Source: Pseudomonadota bacterium
GTDB lineage: Bacteria; Pseudomonadota; Gammaproteobacteria; Steroidobacterales; Steroidobacteraceae
Reading direction: 5' to 3'
Assembly (NCBI GenBank): GCA_016705325.1
Contig: JADIYJ010000027.1
Coordinates: forward strand, 496,001 to 560,000
Length of the DNA: 64,000 nucleotides
The position numbers and the translations under genes are program-made. The notes below the pieces were generated by a model, which was not told the DNA's origin, made no database searches, and worked only from the letters and a program-made list of their open reading frames with translations. Below, one piece after another: positions 40,180 to 50,000 of this stretch (positions are counted from its first letter, which is position 1; the number at the start of each line of letters is the position of its first letter).

Positions 40180-41447
40180 CGGAGCAGGCGACGATGACGG
40201 ACACCTCCGACGCCCGTCTGCAGCGTCTGCTCGGCACTCCTGCGCTGGCAGACGTGCGGCAACGACTGCGCCGGCATTTCGAGCGCATCGACCCCGGCGC
40301 GCACACGGGCAGCCTGCGTCTTGCCGGCCTCGACCCGGCCGCGCACAGCGCGCTGTGCCAGCTCACCGGCCGCCCTTCGCGCGCAGCACGCTCGATGATT
40401 CTCGACATCACCGACCTGGACGCGCGGCTGCGCGCCAGCGGCCTCGCCGCTTCGCTGCGCGACGCACTGGAGCGGCTGGAAGGTCCCATCGTGGCGAGGA
40501 CCCACCTGCGGCGGGCGTTGCAGGCGCGCTGGTCGACCCTCGCCACAACCGCAGACGGCGACGCACGCCTGCGGGCCTGGCTGCGCACGCCCGTCGCACT
40601 GACATTGTTGAAGCGCCTGGGGCGCGAGCCTGACCGCGCCGCGCACCTGCTGGCCGACGCGACGGCCGTGCTGCGTCGGCTGCCAGCCGCTGGCCTGACC
40701 CGCTCGCAACTGGCGGCCGAGACACTGGGCGATGCGCATGCGCTGGATGCCGGACGGCCGGTGGCCACGCTGGTGCTGGCGGTGTGGCGGCTGCACGAGG
40801 TCGATCACGCAACGGTCGACGACCACGAGCGAGTGCGCGACGTGTGGGCGCGTGCCGGCGTGCTGGTCAATGAGCTGGCGCGTCCCGTCCTGTTCCTGAA
40901 CCTGCCTTGGGTCGCAGGCATCACGGGCGGTTGCGTGCCCGGCGAACCCGCCTGGCTGTCACTGCGGCAACTGCTGCGCAGCCCGCCCGCCTGGCGCGTC
41001 GACGGCTGCCGCATCTTCGTCTGCGAGAATCCGAACGTCGTGGCCATCGCCGCCGACCGGCTCGGCGCCGCCTGCGCCCCGCTGGTCTGCACCGACGGCA
41101 TGCCCGCCGCCGCCCAGCGCACCCTGCTCGACCAGCTCGCCGCCGGCGGCGCGCGTCTGCATTACCACGGCGACTACGACTGGGCAGGGATCGGTATCGG
41201 CAACCTGGTCATGCGACGCTGGAACGCGACGCCGTGGCGCTTCGGTGCGGCGGACTACCTGTTGGCCGTCGGTCGCTGCTCCGCCGCGCGGCGTCACGAT
41301 CTGGATGCTGCCACGGTCGACGCGAGCTGGGATCCGGAACTCGGCAGGGCGATGCGCGCGCATGGCCTGGCGATTGCCGAGGAAGCAGTCGTGGAGACGC
41401 TGGTGGACGATCTGCGGGCGGTCGCCGCCGGTGCATCTGCCGTATAA
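40176..41447 (+). CDS. jetD: Wadjet type II JetD (DUF2399/TIGR02679; Toprim nuclease)
   Basis: JetD is the nuclease that cleaves DNA once the SMC motor is loaded on a closed circle. The 423-aa protein has an N-terminal DNA-binding region and a C-terminal Toprim domain with the acidic residues in RIFVCENPNVV (Glu) and HYHGDYDWAGIGIG (Asp-x-Asp). The ATG at 40176 overlaps the jetC tail stop (ATGA), keeping the coupling seen through the operon; an ATG at 40194 is also possible. It completes fic-jetABCD, five genes with overlapping ends. Confidence 0.88.
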   Translation: MTEQATMTDTSDARLQRLLGTPALADVRQRLRRHFERIDPGAHTGSLRLAGLDPAAHSALCQLTGRPSRAARSMILDITDLDARLRASGLAASLRDALERLEGPIVARTHLRRALQARWSTLATTADGDARLRAWLRTPVALTLLKRLGREPDRAAHLLADATAVLRRLPAAGLTRSQLAAETLGDAHALDAGRPVATLVLAVWRLHEVDHATVDDHERVRDVWARAGVLVNELARPVLFLNLPWVAGITGGCVPGEPAWLSLRQLLRSPPAWRVDGCRIFVCENPNVVAIAADRLGAACAPLVCTDGMPAAAQRTLLDQLAAGGARLHYHGDYDWAGIGIGNLVMRRWNATPWRFGAADYLLAVGRCSAARRHDLDAATVDASWDPELGRAMRAHGLAIAEEAVVETLVDDLRAVAAGASAV

Positions 41448-41478
41448 TTGCGACAACCCCGCCAGCCCCAATTGCCCC

Positions 41479-41682
41479 ATGCAATCTGTCGACAGGAAAC
41501 AGGTCGTCGTGCACCGTTCACTGGCCGAGGCTGACGACAGCGGCTACATGCCCGGCACGCCAGAGCAACGGATTCTGGAGGTGTGGGAGCTGACCAGGGA
41601 CGCGTGGGCTTTCTTCCGGCCAAGCGATGCTGAACAACGATTACAAAGAGATGTTGCAGTGCTTGTCAGAGGAGAACGTTAG
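41479..41682 (+). CDS. Small protein of the nucleotidyltransferase-linked type
   Basis: The 67-aa product reads VHRSLAEADDSGYMPGTPEQRILEVWELTRDAWAFFRPSDAEQRLQRDVAVLV. Short proteins with this ILEVWELTRDAWAF...ERLQRDV pattern are often found directly upstream of a nucleotidyltransferase gene, as here (56-nt overlap). The pair may be a toxin-antitoxin-like unit, but the activity is not established. It starts 31 nt after jetD. Confidence 0.6.
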   Translation: MQSVDRKQVVVHRSLAEADDSGYMPGTPEQRILEVWELTRDAWAFFRPSDAEQRLQRDVAVLVRGER

Positions 41683-42076
41683 GTTCCTTCTGGTCGGGGC
41701 ATATGCGGTTGCCGCATACGGGTACCCCAGGGCGACCAAGGACATCGATATCTTCGTGCGGGCAGCACCCGACAATGCGTCCAACCTCATGCGGGCGCTG
41801 GCCCGTTTCGGTGCGCCGCTCTCCGGAATCTCGGCGGCCGATTTCTCCGCTGAAGGAATCGTGTTCCAGATCGGCAACCATCCGCGGCGCATCGACATCC
41901 TCACGCGCATCAGCGGCGTCGATTTTCAGCAAGCCTACGAGCGCAGGAACACCGTCAGTCTGCAAGGGATGGAAGTACCGGTCATTTCCCTTGAAGACCT
42001 GATCGCCAACAAGCGAGCCACCGGGCGCACCCAGGATCTGGCGGACGTCGAGCGACTGGAGTCGCTCCGCGAGTGA
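41627..42076 (+). CDS. Nucleotidyltransferase (DUF6036/MNT-like)
   Basis: The 149-aa protein has the nucleotidyltransferase core FLLVGAYAVAAYGYPRATKDIDIFV (about residues 20-44): the G[A/G/S]-x(n)-DxD pattern with Asp39 and Asp41, and a third acid in RRIDILTRISG. Length and fold resemble the solitary NTases of HEPN/MNT or AbiE-type toxin-antitoxin systems. It overlaps the small upstream ORF. No HEPN partner is visible. Confidence 0.78.
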   Translation: MLNNDYKEMLQCLSEENVRFLLVGAYAVAAYGYPRATKDIDIFVRAAPDNASNLMRALARFGAPLSGISAADFSAEGIVFQIGNHPRRIDILTRISGVDFQQAYERRNTVSLQGMEVPVISLEDLIANKRATGRTQDLADVERLESLRE

Positions 42077-42278
42077 TCCTTGCATGATTGACGCAGTGGC
42101 CGCAGGTCGATGCTCCGCTGGGCGACGGCCCAACCTGGATGACGCCTGTGAGCAGCACGTGCGCCGGGCGCGATCTCCTTGCGCCACCAATCAAACTGCA
42201 AGTAAGTTCGCCCCTCCGCGACGAGCCGCGCGACTTCCAACAGGAGCGGTAAGTCCGCCTCGCTCAGCGTGCGCTGTC

Positions 42279-42545
42279 TTACGGCGCGCGCGGCAGATAC
42301 AGGCCGTCCCCATCGCTGGTTTCAGCCGACCACGGCTCGGGCGGCACATCGATGACGTCGCCAACAATTTCCCCAGTGCCCTTCATGTAGCCGAACAGGC
42401 TTGGGGGCGCGGATTCATCCTCGACGGGAACGATGCGCGCGACCGGCTTGCCGCGCTTGGTAATCAGCAGCGGTCGACGTGTCGCGACGACATCGTCAAT
42501 GAGTTTGAGGCACTTAGCCTTGAATTCGGCAGCGTCGATATTCAT
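42279..42545 (-). CDS. Phd/YefM-type antitoxin, no toxin gene visible
   Basis: The 88-aa protein begins MNIDAAEFKAKCLKLIDDV and has the family core PLLITKRGKPVARIVPVED, followed by a neutralisation-domain-like tail (SLFGYMKGTGEIVGDVIDV). Partners are usually PIN-domain (VapC) toxins starting at the antitoxin's 3' end. No PIN start is found in 42077-42278, so this is an orphan; that 200-nt gap holds no recognisable gene. Confidence 0.82.
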   Translation of the reverse strand: MNIDAAEFKAKCLKLIDDVVATRRPLLITKRGKPVARIVPVEDESAPPSLFGYMKGTGEIVGDVIDVPPEPWSAETSDGDGLYLPRAP

Positions 42546-42607
42546 GGCGCTTTCTAATGACCCGATCTACTGGTCATGTTGACCGCAAAGCGGACATCTG
42601 GCCACTT

Positions 42608-45520
42608 TCAGGAAGATGTCAGTTCGTTCGATGGGCCCCACCCCCTCGCCCTCGGCACCGGGGGCTCGCCTGCCGGCCCGCCGCCCACGGGACACCTTAA
42701 ACACCTCCCTCCCCCGCCCCGGAGGTGATTGATCACCTTCACTGCAATCCGCCCGGTCTTCGGCTTCTCGAACGGCCGTGACACGTCGCTGTTGAGCGTG
42801 GCCCACGCTTCCGCGTCGATCTCGGCCTTGAGCGTGGTCTTCAGCGCCTTGTAGGGATCGTTGGCGCCGAGGAAGTAGGCGTGGCGGACGAAGAAGCTCT
42901 CTTCGTTGTAGTCGGTGTCGATGAACCAGCAGGCGATGCCGTCGATGCTGTCGCTGCGCACTTCGCCGGTGGCGGGGTCGAAGACATCCACGCCCTTCAC
43001 CTGCACCTGCACGCGACCGTCGCTCGACCCGAGGATCTCGATGTCGGGTTCGCCGAAGATCACGAACAGGTTGCCCTTGCCGGTGTTCTTCAGGTCTTCG
43101 GCCATGTGCAGGTCGGCGTTCATGCGCGCCTTGAGCACGGGGATGCGGCCGAGCTTGGCGAACTCGGTGGAGTGGGCGTCGTAGTTGAAGGCGCAGGCGA
43201 TCAGCACGTCGAAGCCGGCGTCGCCGGCCTCGCGCGCGGCCTCGACCAGGTCGGGCCGGGCGACGGTGCCGAACTCGGGGCCGATGAAGATGGCGGCGCG
43301 CTTCTCCTTGCCAGCCGCGTCCCCGCTTTCGCTGTAGCGGCCTTCCGCGCAGATCAGGTCGCCGGGCCAGGGTACCAGCGAAGTGAAGCCGATGCGGTCG
43401 GCCTTGTTCGCCTGCTGCACACCGGCGGTCTTGAGGTTCTCCAGCATGATGGCGGCGAAGTCGCGCGGTTGGCCGCCGTAATCCGCGCCGTGGTCCGCGA
43501 TCTGCTTCGCGGGATCGATCAGTTCGTCGTTCTCGTCCACGCCGAGCACGCGGTGCGGGGAGAGGCTCTCCACCGTGAACGGTCCGGCGACGCGGACCTT
43601 GCGGCGGTCGTCGTAGGGCTTGTCGTAGAGGAATTCGAACTCGGCCTTGGCGGCGATGGACGCGTCGATCTCACGCTGGCGGGCGATGCGCGCGACCCAC
43701 CAGTCGGCGTGCAGCTTGCGCGTGGCTTGGGGCCACTTCCCATCAGCGTCGCGAGGGACTTCCCATTCCTGCCAGTTCTTGCCGGCGGCCTCGTTCAGCT
43801 GCTCGCGCAGCGGTTCGAGTTTCCGCTGAAACTTCTCCCAGACGACGTCGATCTCGGCGTTGTTGGCGATGGACTTGAGCGTGATGTGAGGGACGCGCTC
43901 GTAGACGAAGCCCTGCCGCACGCTGCCGCGGGTGGGTTTGGTGGAAGGCGCCGTCCGCGTGACTTCCGCTTCCTTCACCTGACCTTCGGGACTGTCGGCG
44001 AGCAGGTAGTACGGATAGCGCGCGCCCATGATGCGGGCGCGAGCGAGCGCCAGTGCGACGCGGGAAGTGTCGATGGTGATCCAGCGGCGACCCCATTGTT
44101 CGGCGACGTAGGCGGTGGTGCCGGAGCCGCAGGTGGGGTCGAACACCAAATCGCCAGGGTCGGTCGCCATGAGTAGGCAGCGCTCAACAACCTTGGGATT
44201 CGTCTGGACGACATACAGCTTGTCCGAGGCAAATCCTGCCGTAACCGTGTCGTCCCAAGAATTGTTCAGAGGGTAGACGGGAAAATCCACGATGTATCGA
44301 ACGTAGCTCAATGTCTTGCCAGCAAGACCAATTCGTCGAGAACGCGCCAATCGCTCCATTCCAGTGGCGGTGGTTTTCCATCCGCTCTTACCGACGGAAA
44401 TAGTCTTGCCTTCAAATCCAACGTCAAAGAACTGTGGTCCGCCGGAGCTCTGACTAGTCAAATTGTCATAGCGAAACAGGCGCGCGTCTTCCGGCACAGA
44501 CAGCCGTTCTTCTTCTCTGGCTACGCATCGCTCCTTGACGTCGAAGAAGTCCAATTTGTTGTACGCAGCCGCACCTCCAGAAAGATCGCCCTTCTCACGG
44601 AATGGTTGCCTGTACTTCACCACGGATACGTTGCGGGCATACCAAAGGATGAAGTTGTTGACCGACGCGAGCGTCTCCGTACCGCCTGTTGGAGATCCTG
44701 CACCGCCAGTCGTCTTGAAATTGATCTGACTGATGAAGTTGTCCTCTCCAATTACCTCGTCCAGTACAGCACGTAGTCGGTGCACGTTCTCCTCGCCGAT
44801 CTGCACGAAGATCGATCCCGAGTCCGTCAGCAGATCGCGCGCGACCGTCAGCCGATCCCGCAGATACGTCAGGTAGGAGTGAATCCCGTCCCGCCACGTG
44901 TCGCGGAACGCCTTCACCTGCTCGGGCTCGCGCGTGATGTGCGAGGCTGAGCCGTCCTTCACGTCGCGGCTCGTCGTCGACCACTGGAAGTTGCTGTTGA
45001 ATTTGATGCCGTAGGGCGGATCGAGGTAGATGCACTGCACCTTGCCGCGCAGGCCCTCGCGCTCGGCGAGGCTCGCCATCACCTGCAGGCTGTCGCCCAG
45101 GATCATGCGGTTCGACCAGTGGGCGTCGTGCTGGTAGAAGTCGGTCCGGTCGGCATCTTCCGGCAGGCCGTTGAAGTCCGCGAACAGGTCGCCGATGGCG
45201 CCGGCCTGCTGCGCGGCACCGGCCTCCGCGCGACGACGCAGGTCGTCGATCAGCGCCTTGGGGTGGATCTTCTCCTGGATGTACAGCGGCGGCGCGTGGA
45301 CGACGAGGTCGGACCAGTCCTGCTCGTCCTTGCCGCGCCACACGAGCTGCGGATCGAGGTCGCGGTTGCGGCGCCCGTAGGCCACCTGGACCGGACGCTT
45401 GGTGTGCTCGTCGAGCACCGACTGGTGCTCGGCGGTGGGGATGTTCTTGCGCGTGGCTTCGTCGTGCTTGAGGGCTTCGACGGCCAGCGGGGTTCTGGGT
45501 TTGTCGGGTTTACGGGCCAT
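42608..45520 (-). CDS. mod: Type III-like DNA (adenine-N6) methyltransferase, Mod
   Basis: This is the modification subunit, expected to work with the Res gene at 47046-50102. The 970-aa protein is a beta-class methyltransferase: motif IV DPPY at 167-170 comes before the SAM motif DPTCGSGTT near residue 455. The middle target-recognition region is lower in GC than its flanks (about 44200-44750), suggesting a swapped specificity domain. After KTGRIAVKVINHL the last ~40 residues (RGGGGRCLRCP...) look out of frame: the next frame gives REVFKV, the usual end of this family, so a 1-nt indel in the CCTCCCTCCCCCGCCCC tract is likely. Confidence 0.9.
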   Translation of the reverse strand: MARKPDKPRTPLAVEALKHDEATRKNIPTAEHQSVLDEHTKRPVQVAYGRRNRDLDPQLVWRGKDEQDWSDLVVHAPPLYIQEKIHPKALIDDLRRRAEAGAAQQAGAIGDLFADFNGLPEDADRTDFYQHDAHWSNRMILGDSLQVMASLAEREGLRGKVQCIYLDPPYGIKFNSNFQWSTTSRDVKDGSASHITREPEQVKAFRDTWRDGIHSYLTYLRDRLTVARDLLTDSGSIFVQIGEENVHRLRAVLDEVIGEDNFISQINFKTTGGAGSPTGGTETLASVNNFILWYARNVSVVKYRQPFREKGDLSGGAAAYNKLDFFDVKERCVAREEERLSVPEDARLFRYDNLTSQSSGGPQFFDVGFEGKTISVGKSGWKTTATGMERLARSRRIGLAGKTLSYVRYIVDFPVYPLNNSWDDTVTAGFASDKLYVVQTNPKVVERCLLMATDPGDLVFDPTCGSGTTAYVAEQWGRRWITIDTSRVALALARARIMGARYPYYLLADSPEGQVKEAEVTRTAPSTKPTRGSVRQGFVYERVPHITLKSIANNAEIDVVWEKFQRKLEPLREQLNEAAGKNWQEWEVPRDADGKWPQATRKLHADWWVARIARQREIDASIAAKAEFEFLYDKPYDDRRKVRVAGPFTVESLSPHRVLGVDENDELIDPAKQIADHGADYGGQPRDFAAIMLENLKTAGVQQANKADRIGFTSLVPWPGDLICAEGRYSESGDAAGKEKRAAIFIGPEFGTVARPDLVEAAREAGDAGFDVLIACAFNYDAHSTEFAKLGRIPVLKARMNADLHMAEDLKNTGKGNLFVIFGEPDIEILGSSDGRVQVQVKGVDVFDPATGEVRSDSIDGIACWFIDTDYNEESFFVRHAYFLGANDPYKALKTTLKAEIDAEAWATLNSDVSRPFEKPKTGRIAVKVINHLRGGGGRCLRCPVGGGPAGEPPVPRARGWGPSNELTSS

Positions 45521-45855
45521 TGCGATGATCTTGGGTATTCGTCACAGATCGGCGTTCGACACAGAAGCGACCACCAGCCTTGTCATGCACCTGCAGCAGA
45601 CCTATATTTGCAATCGGAGTCTGAGCCTGGTCCTTTGGTCGGCAGTAGGACTTCCCCCGCCCGCCGCAAGGCGGGCTTTTCATTTGTGCGCTCAAGTTGG
45701 CCACACCACGATCCCCGGCGGGCCGCCGCGCAAAGAATTGACCTCCAGCACCCGAGAGGCTCCCAGTTCGTCCCAGATGTCCGCGCCAAACGTCCGCTTC
45801 GCTGAAGTCGAACCGCATATCTATGATTCTCTTGCAGAAGTGGACGCCATCATCC
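45521..45855. other. Gap between mod and fic with a short unassigned reading frame
   Basis: No full gene is seen. On the minus strand a frame ending near 45691 reads KRTFGADIWDELGASRVLEV and then NSLRGGPPGIVVWPT and stop; I do not recognise it and it lacks a clear start. A plus-strand terminator lies at 45659-45680, although no plus-strand gene precedes it, which suggests a deleted gene. Confidence 0.4.
45659..45680 (+). terminator. Orphan intrinsic terminator
   Basis: Arms GCCCGCC (45659-45665) and GGCGGGC (45670-45676) with loop GCAA are followed by TTTTCATTT. The T-rich side is on the plus strand, but both neighbours (mod, fic) are on the minus strand. Confidence 0.6.
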
Positions 45856-46949
45856 TCATGTATCACCCGCGGGCGGATGCTCTCCGGTCAAGGTGCGGAA
45901 GAGCGGCTCATTGACGTAGTAGTTGCTGCGACCGACTCGGCGCTTCTTCAGGAATCCGCCGGCCTCCAGTTGATCCAGGTAGCGGGTTGCGGTGATGCGC
46001 GAGACTTTCAGGTCGTGCTGGATGAACTCGATCTTGGTGTACGGGTAGGAGAACAGGTTGTTGATCAGGTCCTGGCTGTAGAACCTGTGCTTCTCGCGGA
46101 TGCCGTGCTTGTACTCCAGCAGCTGCGCCTTGATCTGGCGGATGGTGGCAATGCTCTCGACGGCAGTCAGCTCCACCGCCGTCAGCATGTACAGAACCCA
46201 ATCCTCCCATTTGTCCAGATCGCGCACGCTTTGCAGCAGGAGGTAGTAGTCGCTCTTGGTACGCACGATGCAGCGGCTGAGGTACAGAACAGGGATATCC
46301 AGCAGGCCCTCTTTCACCAGGTAGAGCACGTTGATGATGCGGCCGGTGCGGCCATTGCCGTCGTAGAACGGATGGATGCTCTCGAACTGGTGATGGATGA
46401 GGGCCATCTTGACCAACGGATCGGCGTCGAACCGGGAGCCGTCGTTGATGAAGTGCTCCAGGTCCGACATCAGGGACGGGAGTTGCTCGGGCGACGGCGG
46501 GGTGTAAACCGTCCTGCCTGCGCCATCCCTGAGCACGGTGCCAGGAACCTTGCGCAGGCCGGCACGGTTTCGTTCGAGGGTGGCCTGGACGGCCAGGATG
46601 TTGTTGGTGGTCAGCAACTGAGTGCCACGCACGGTACGGAAACCGACCTGGAGCGCCTCGCGGTAACGGGCAACCTCCTTGGCTGCGGGACTGGTGGCGG
46701 TTTCGGGAAATGCCGCCTCGCGGAACAGCTCGTCGTGGGTGGTGACGATGTTCTCGATGGCCGAGCTGTCCTTGGCTTCCTGCAAGCCCAGGGTGCTGAT
46801 CAGGATGGCCTGGTTGGGCATCGAGGAGGCAACCCCTTCAATTCAGCCAACTGGCGGTTGGCCGCCACGGCCTTCTTGAGAATGGCAGGCGTCTCGAACC
46901 GGGCCGGGTCCAGGGCTTCGAGGGATGGCAGAGGGGTAGACGCGTTCAT
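45856..46949 (-). CDS. Fic family protein (class II, autoinhibited), frameshifted near the N-terminus
   Basis: Fic enzymes transfer AMP to protein hydroxyls. This one has an intact motif HPFYDGNGRTGR, an N-terminal inhibitory motif SSAIEN (class II, (S/T)xxxE(G/N)) and a C-terminal winged-helix (KIEFIQHDLKVSRITATRYLDQLEAGGFL). The continuous frame starts only at 46821, but the typical N-terminus (MNASTPLPSLEALDPARFET...) is encoded in another frame from ATG 46949. One G lost from a G run near 46829 accounts for the break. It lies between Res and Mod on the same strand, an unusual place for an extra gene in a type III locus. Confidence 0.85.
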
Positions 46950-46983
46950 GTTTGGCCAGTTTCTTTAACTAAGCGACCAGGAC

Positions 46984-47039
46984 GTGTATAGAGAACGCCA
47001 GTTTTCTATACATGTAAAGAGAAACGTGTATAGAAAACG
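46984..47039. promoter_or_regulatory. Cluster of three TGTATAGA half-sites upstream of fic
   Basis: TGTATAGAGAACG (from 46985), the inverted GTTTTCTATACA (47001-47012) and TGTATAGAAAACG (47027-47039) lie between the Res stop and the Fic start at 46949. Two convergent and one repeated half-site look like an operator, probably autoregulation by the Fic winged-helix or control of the downstream fic-mod genes. AT content is high compared with the flanks. Confidence 0.6.
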
Positions 47040-47045
47040 AACCCT

Positions 47046-50000
47046 TCAGGACACTGCCGCAGCCAGCATCCGCTCGAACTCCTCCGCCACCCTCTTCCCG
47101 AAATCCTCCTGCATCTGGAACACGTCGGTGAACTCGGCAAAGGCCCAGCGGCCGTGGGTCTCGAGGTGGTTCACGCCGGGCACCCAGTAGGTGTCCATCG
47201 TGGCCTTCTTCTCCTTGGCATCCTCGCGCCGGTAGCCCTTGATCTCCACGACCAGGTGCAAGGGATCGGCCTCGCCGCGGCCGTCGTCCACCAGCACGAT
47301 GTAGTCGGGTCGGTACTTGCGGCTCTCGCTGCCGTAGCGGTACGGCACCTCGAAGCCGAGGCTGTGGTTCTTCACGTAGGCCCGCACGCGCGGATGCGCC
47401 TCGGCCACACGGCAGAACTCGGCCTCCCAGTCGCTGTCGAGGATCACCCAGTTGATGTGGCACTTCGGCGGCGGACCGCTGGTATCCCAGCGCTCCGTCT
47501 TCGAGGTGGTGAAGCGCAGGTGCCGGGTGCTGCCGGTGGGGTTGTAGGCATCCAGCACGGCCTTCACGGGTCGCGACTTCTCCTGCCCGGCCAGCGTGAT
47601 GGCGCCGGTGATGCGCTGGCAGGCGATGTCGGCCAGCGCCTGGTACATCAGCAGCGCGGGATAGGTGCCGCCCTTGCAGACGAGACAGGTGTCGAGCCAT
47701 TCCCGGGTGATGCGCTTGAGCTGGCCGAACAGGTGCAGCTTCGGCTCCTCGCCCGGGTCGCGCCAGTGCACGTACAGCAGGCGCTTGGTCAGCTCGAACA
47801 GCAGTGAGGACTGGCGCACCTGATCGAGGTGATCGAGGCTCAGGTCGACCGTCTCGCCGATGATGCCGGCGTTGCGAGTGATGGACGGGCCGACGATGTC
47901 GGGCGTCAGCTCGAACACATGGTCGGCGGTGAACTTCGCCGTGAGGCGTTCCTCCGGCAGTTCCACGCGGTAGCCGGACACGCGCGGGAAGCGGATTTCG
48001 AGCTGCTCGCGTTCCGGCAGCGCGCGCACCAGCACGGTTTCGCGCGGCGGCGGCTCGGGCGGCACGACCACGGGCTGCGCGGTGAAGTCGAAGGGAATGC
48101 CGAGGATGTCGGCGTATTCCACGTTGAACAGTCCGTCGGCATTCAGCTCGTAGGACTGGCGGCGCAGCGCGCGACCGATCACCTGCTCGCACAGCAACTG
48201 CGTGCCGAAGGCGCGCACGCCGACCACGTGGGTCACGGTGCTGGCATCCCAGCCTTCGGTGAGCATCGACACCGACACCACGCAGCGGATCGATTCGCCC
48301 AGCCGCCCGGCCTTGCCGACGGTGTTCATCACCTCGCGCAGCAGGTCCTGGTCGGTGATGTTCTCGGCCTGCTGGCGATCGCCGGTGCGCTCGATGATCT
48401 CGCGGCGGAACTGTTCGATCTCGCCGGCGGCCATGCGGCGGAAGTTGTCGTCCAGCGCCTCGCCCGATTCCAGTTGCTCGCTGTCGATCAGCAGCGTGTT
48501 GGGGCGCGGCCGCGGTTGGCCGTGCGCGTCGTAGTTGGAGAACAGCTCGAGGGAACCACGGAAGGATGGCGGCACGACGCCATCCTCGCCGGGCGGGCGC
48601 TCGAAGCCTGCGATCCAGTCGTAGACCAGCTTCGAGGTGGCGGTGTTGTTGCAGACCACGATGAAGCAGGGCGGCACCTTGATGCCGGCCTTCTGCCAGC
48701 GTTCGAACGTTTTCTCGTAGTGGCCATAAAGCGCCTGCAGCGCGGTCTGCAGTTCCACCGGGATGGCGAGCGGATCGAGCTGCGCGCCCTTGCCACGACC
48801 CTTCTTCGGCATCTTCGAACCGATGTGCTTCCACAGCTCGCGGAACATCGGCATTTCGTTGCCGGGAATGTTCTCGGCCACGGGCACGCGCGGCAGCTTG
48901 ACGATGCCGCACTCGATCGCGTCCATCAGCGAGAAGTCGCTCATCGTCCAGGGGAACAGCGTGCCTTCCGCATAGCCGGAGCCGCGCAGGAAGAACGGCG
49001 TGGCGGAAAGGTCGAGCACGCGGGCGAGGCCGAGCTTGCGGTTCACCGCCTCCAGGCCGGAGATCCACAGGCGCGCCGCCTCGTTGTTGTGTTCGGCCTC
49101 GGCCTTGTCGTCGCTCTTGAGGGCTGCTTGATCCTCGGCGGTCTCGCCCGGCTTCTCGCGATAGCAGTGATGGGCCTCGTCGTTGATGACGAGCAGGTTC
49201 TTCATGCCCATCAGTTCCGGCATCACGCGCTGCAGCATCTGGCCTGCGGATTCGAGCGTCTCCAGCTCGTCGCCGCCGCGGCCCTGCAGCAGCAGGCGCC
49301 CGCCCTTCGACAGCTCCAGGCGCTCGCGGCGCTTGAAGGCGTGGTAGTTGGTGATGACGATCTTCGCCTTGCCGAGATCGTCGAGCATGTCCGGCGGCAC
49401 CAGCTCGCGGTCGGCGTAGTAGCTGTCCGGATCGTTGGGCTGCAGCACGCGCAGGCGATCCTTGATCGTGAGACCCGGCGCGACGATCAGGAAGCCACGG
49501 GTGAAGCGTTTGCTGCCGGGCCGGCGCACGGCGTTGACGGTCTGCCAGGCGATCAGCATCGCCATCACGGTGGTCTTGCCGGCGCCGGTGGCGAGCTTCA
49601 ACGCAAGACGCGCGAGCTCGGGGTTGGCTTCGCGGTTGGCGTCGGCCAGATGTGTCAGGAATTTCTCGCCCGCCTTGCCGAGTTGCGGGGCGACCTCGGT
49701 CAGCCAGATGGCGGTCTCGGCGGCTTCCACCTGGCAGAAGAACGGACGGATGCCGGCAAACTCGTGGCTGCGCCAGTGCTGCAGCAGGCGCGCCGTTTCC
49801 GGCGTAACGCGCCAGTCGGCCGGGTTCGGCAGCGCGCGCCAGCGGTCCACCTCGGCCCGCACGCCGTTGATGATGCCGCTGTGGTAGCTCTGCTGCTGGG
49901 ACGAAAGCTCGTCGAACAGCAGTTCGTCCTGCCGGCCTCCCGTCTGCTTCCTGGGCTTCGGGATCGGGGTGATGAACTCGGCGCGGCGGCGGGCGGCGAC

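Noticed and set aside
42279..42545. Complete toxin-antitoxin operon
   Set aside because: The antitoxin is clear, but no PIN, RelE or Doc-like frame overlaps or follows it on the minus strand.
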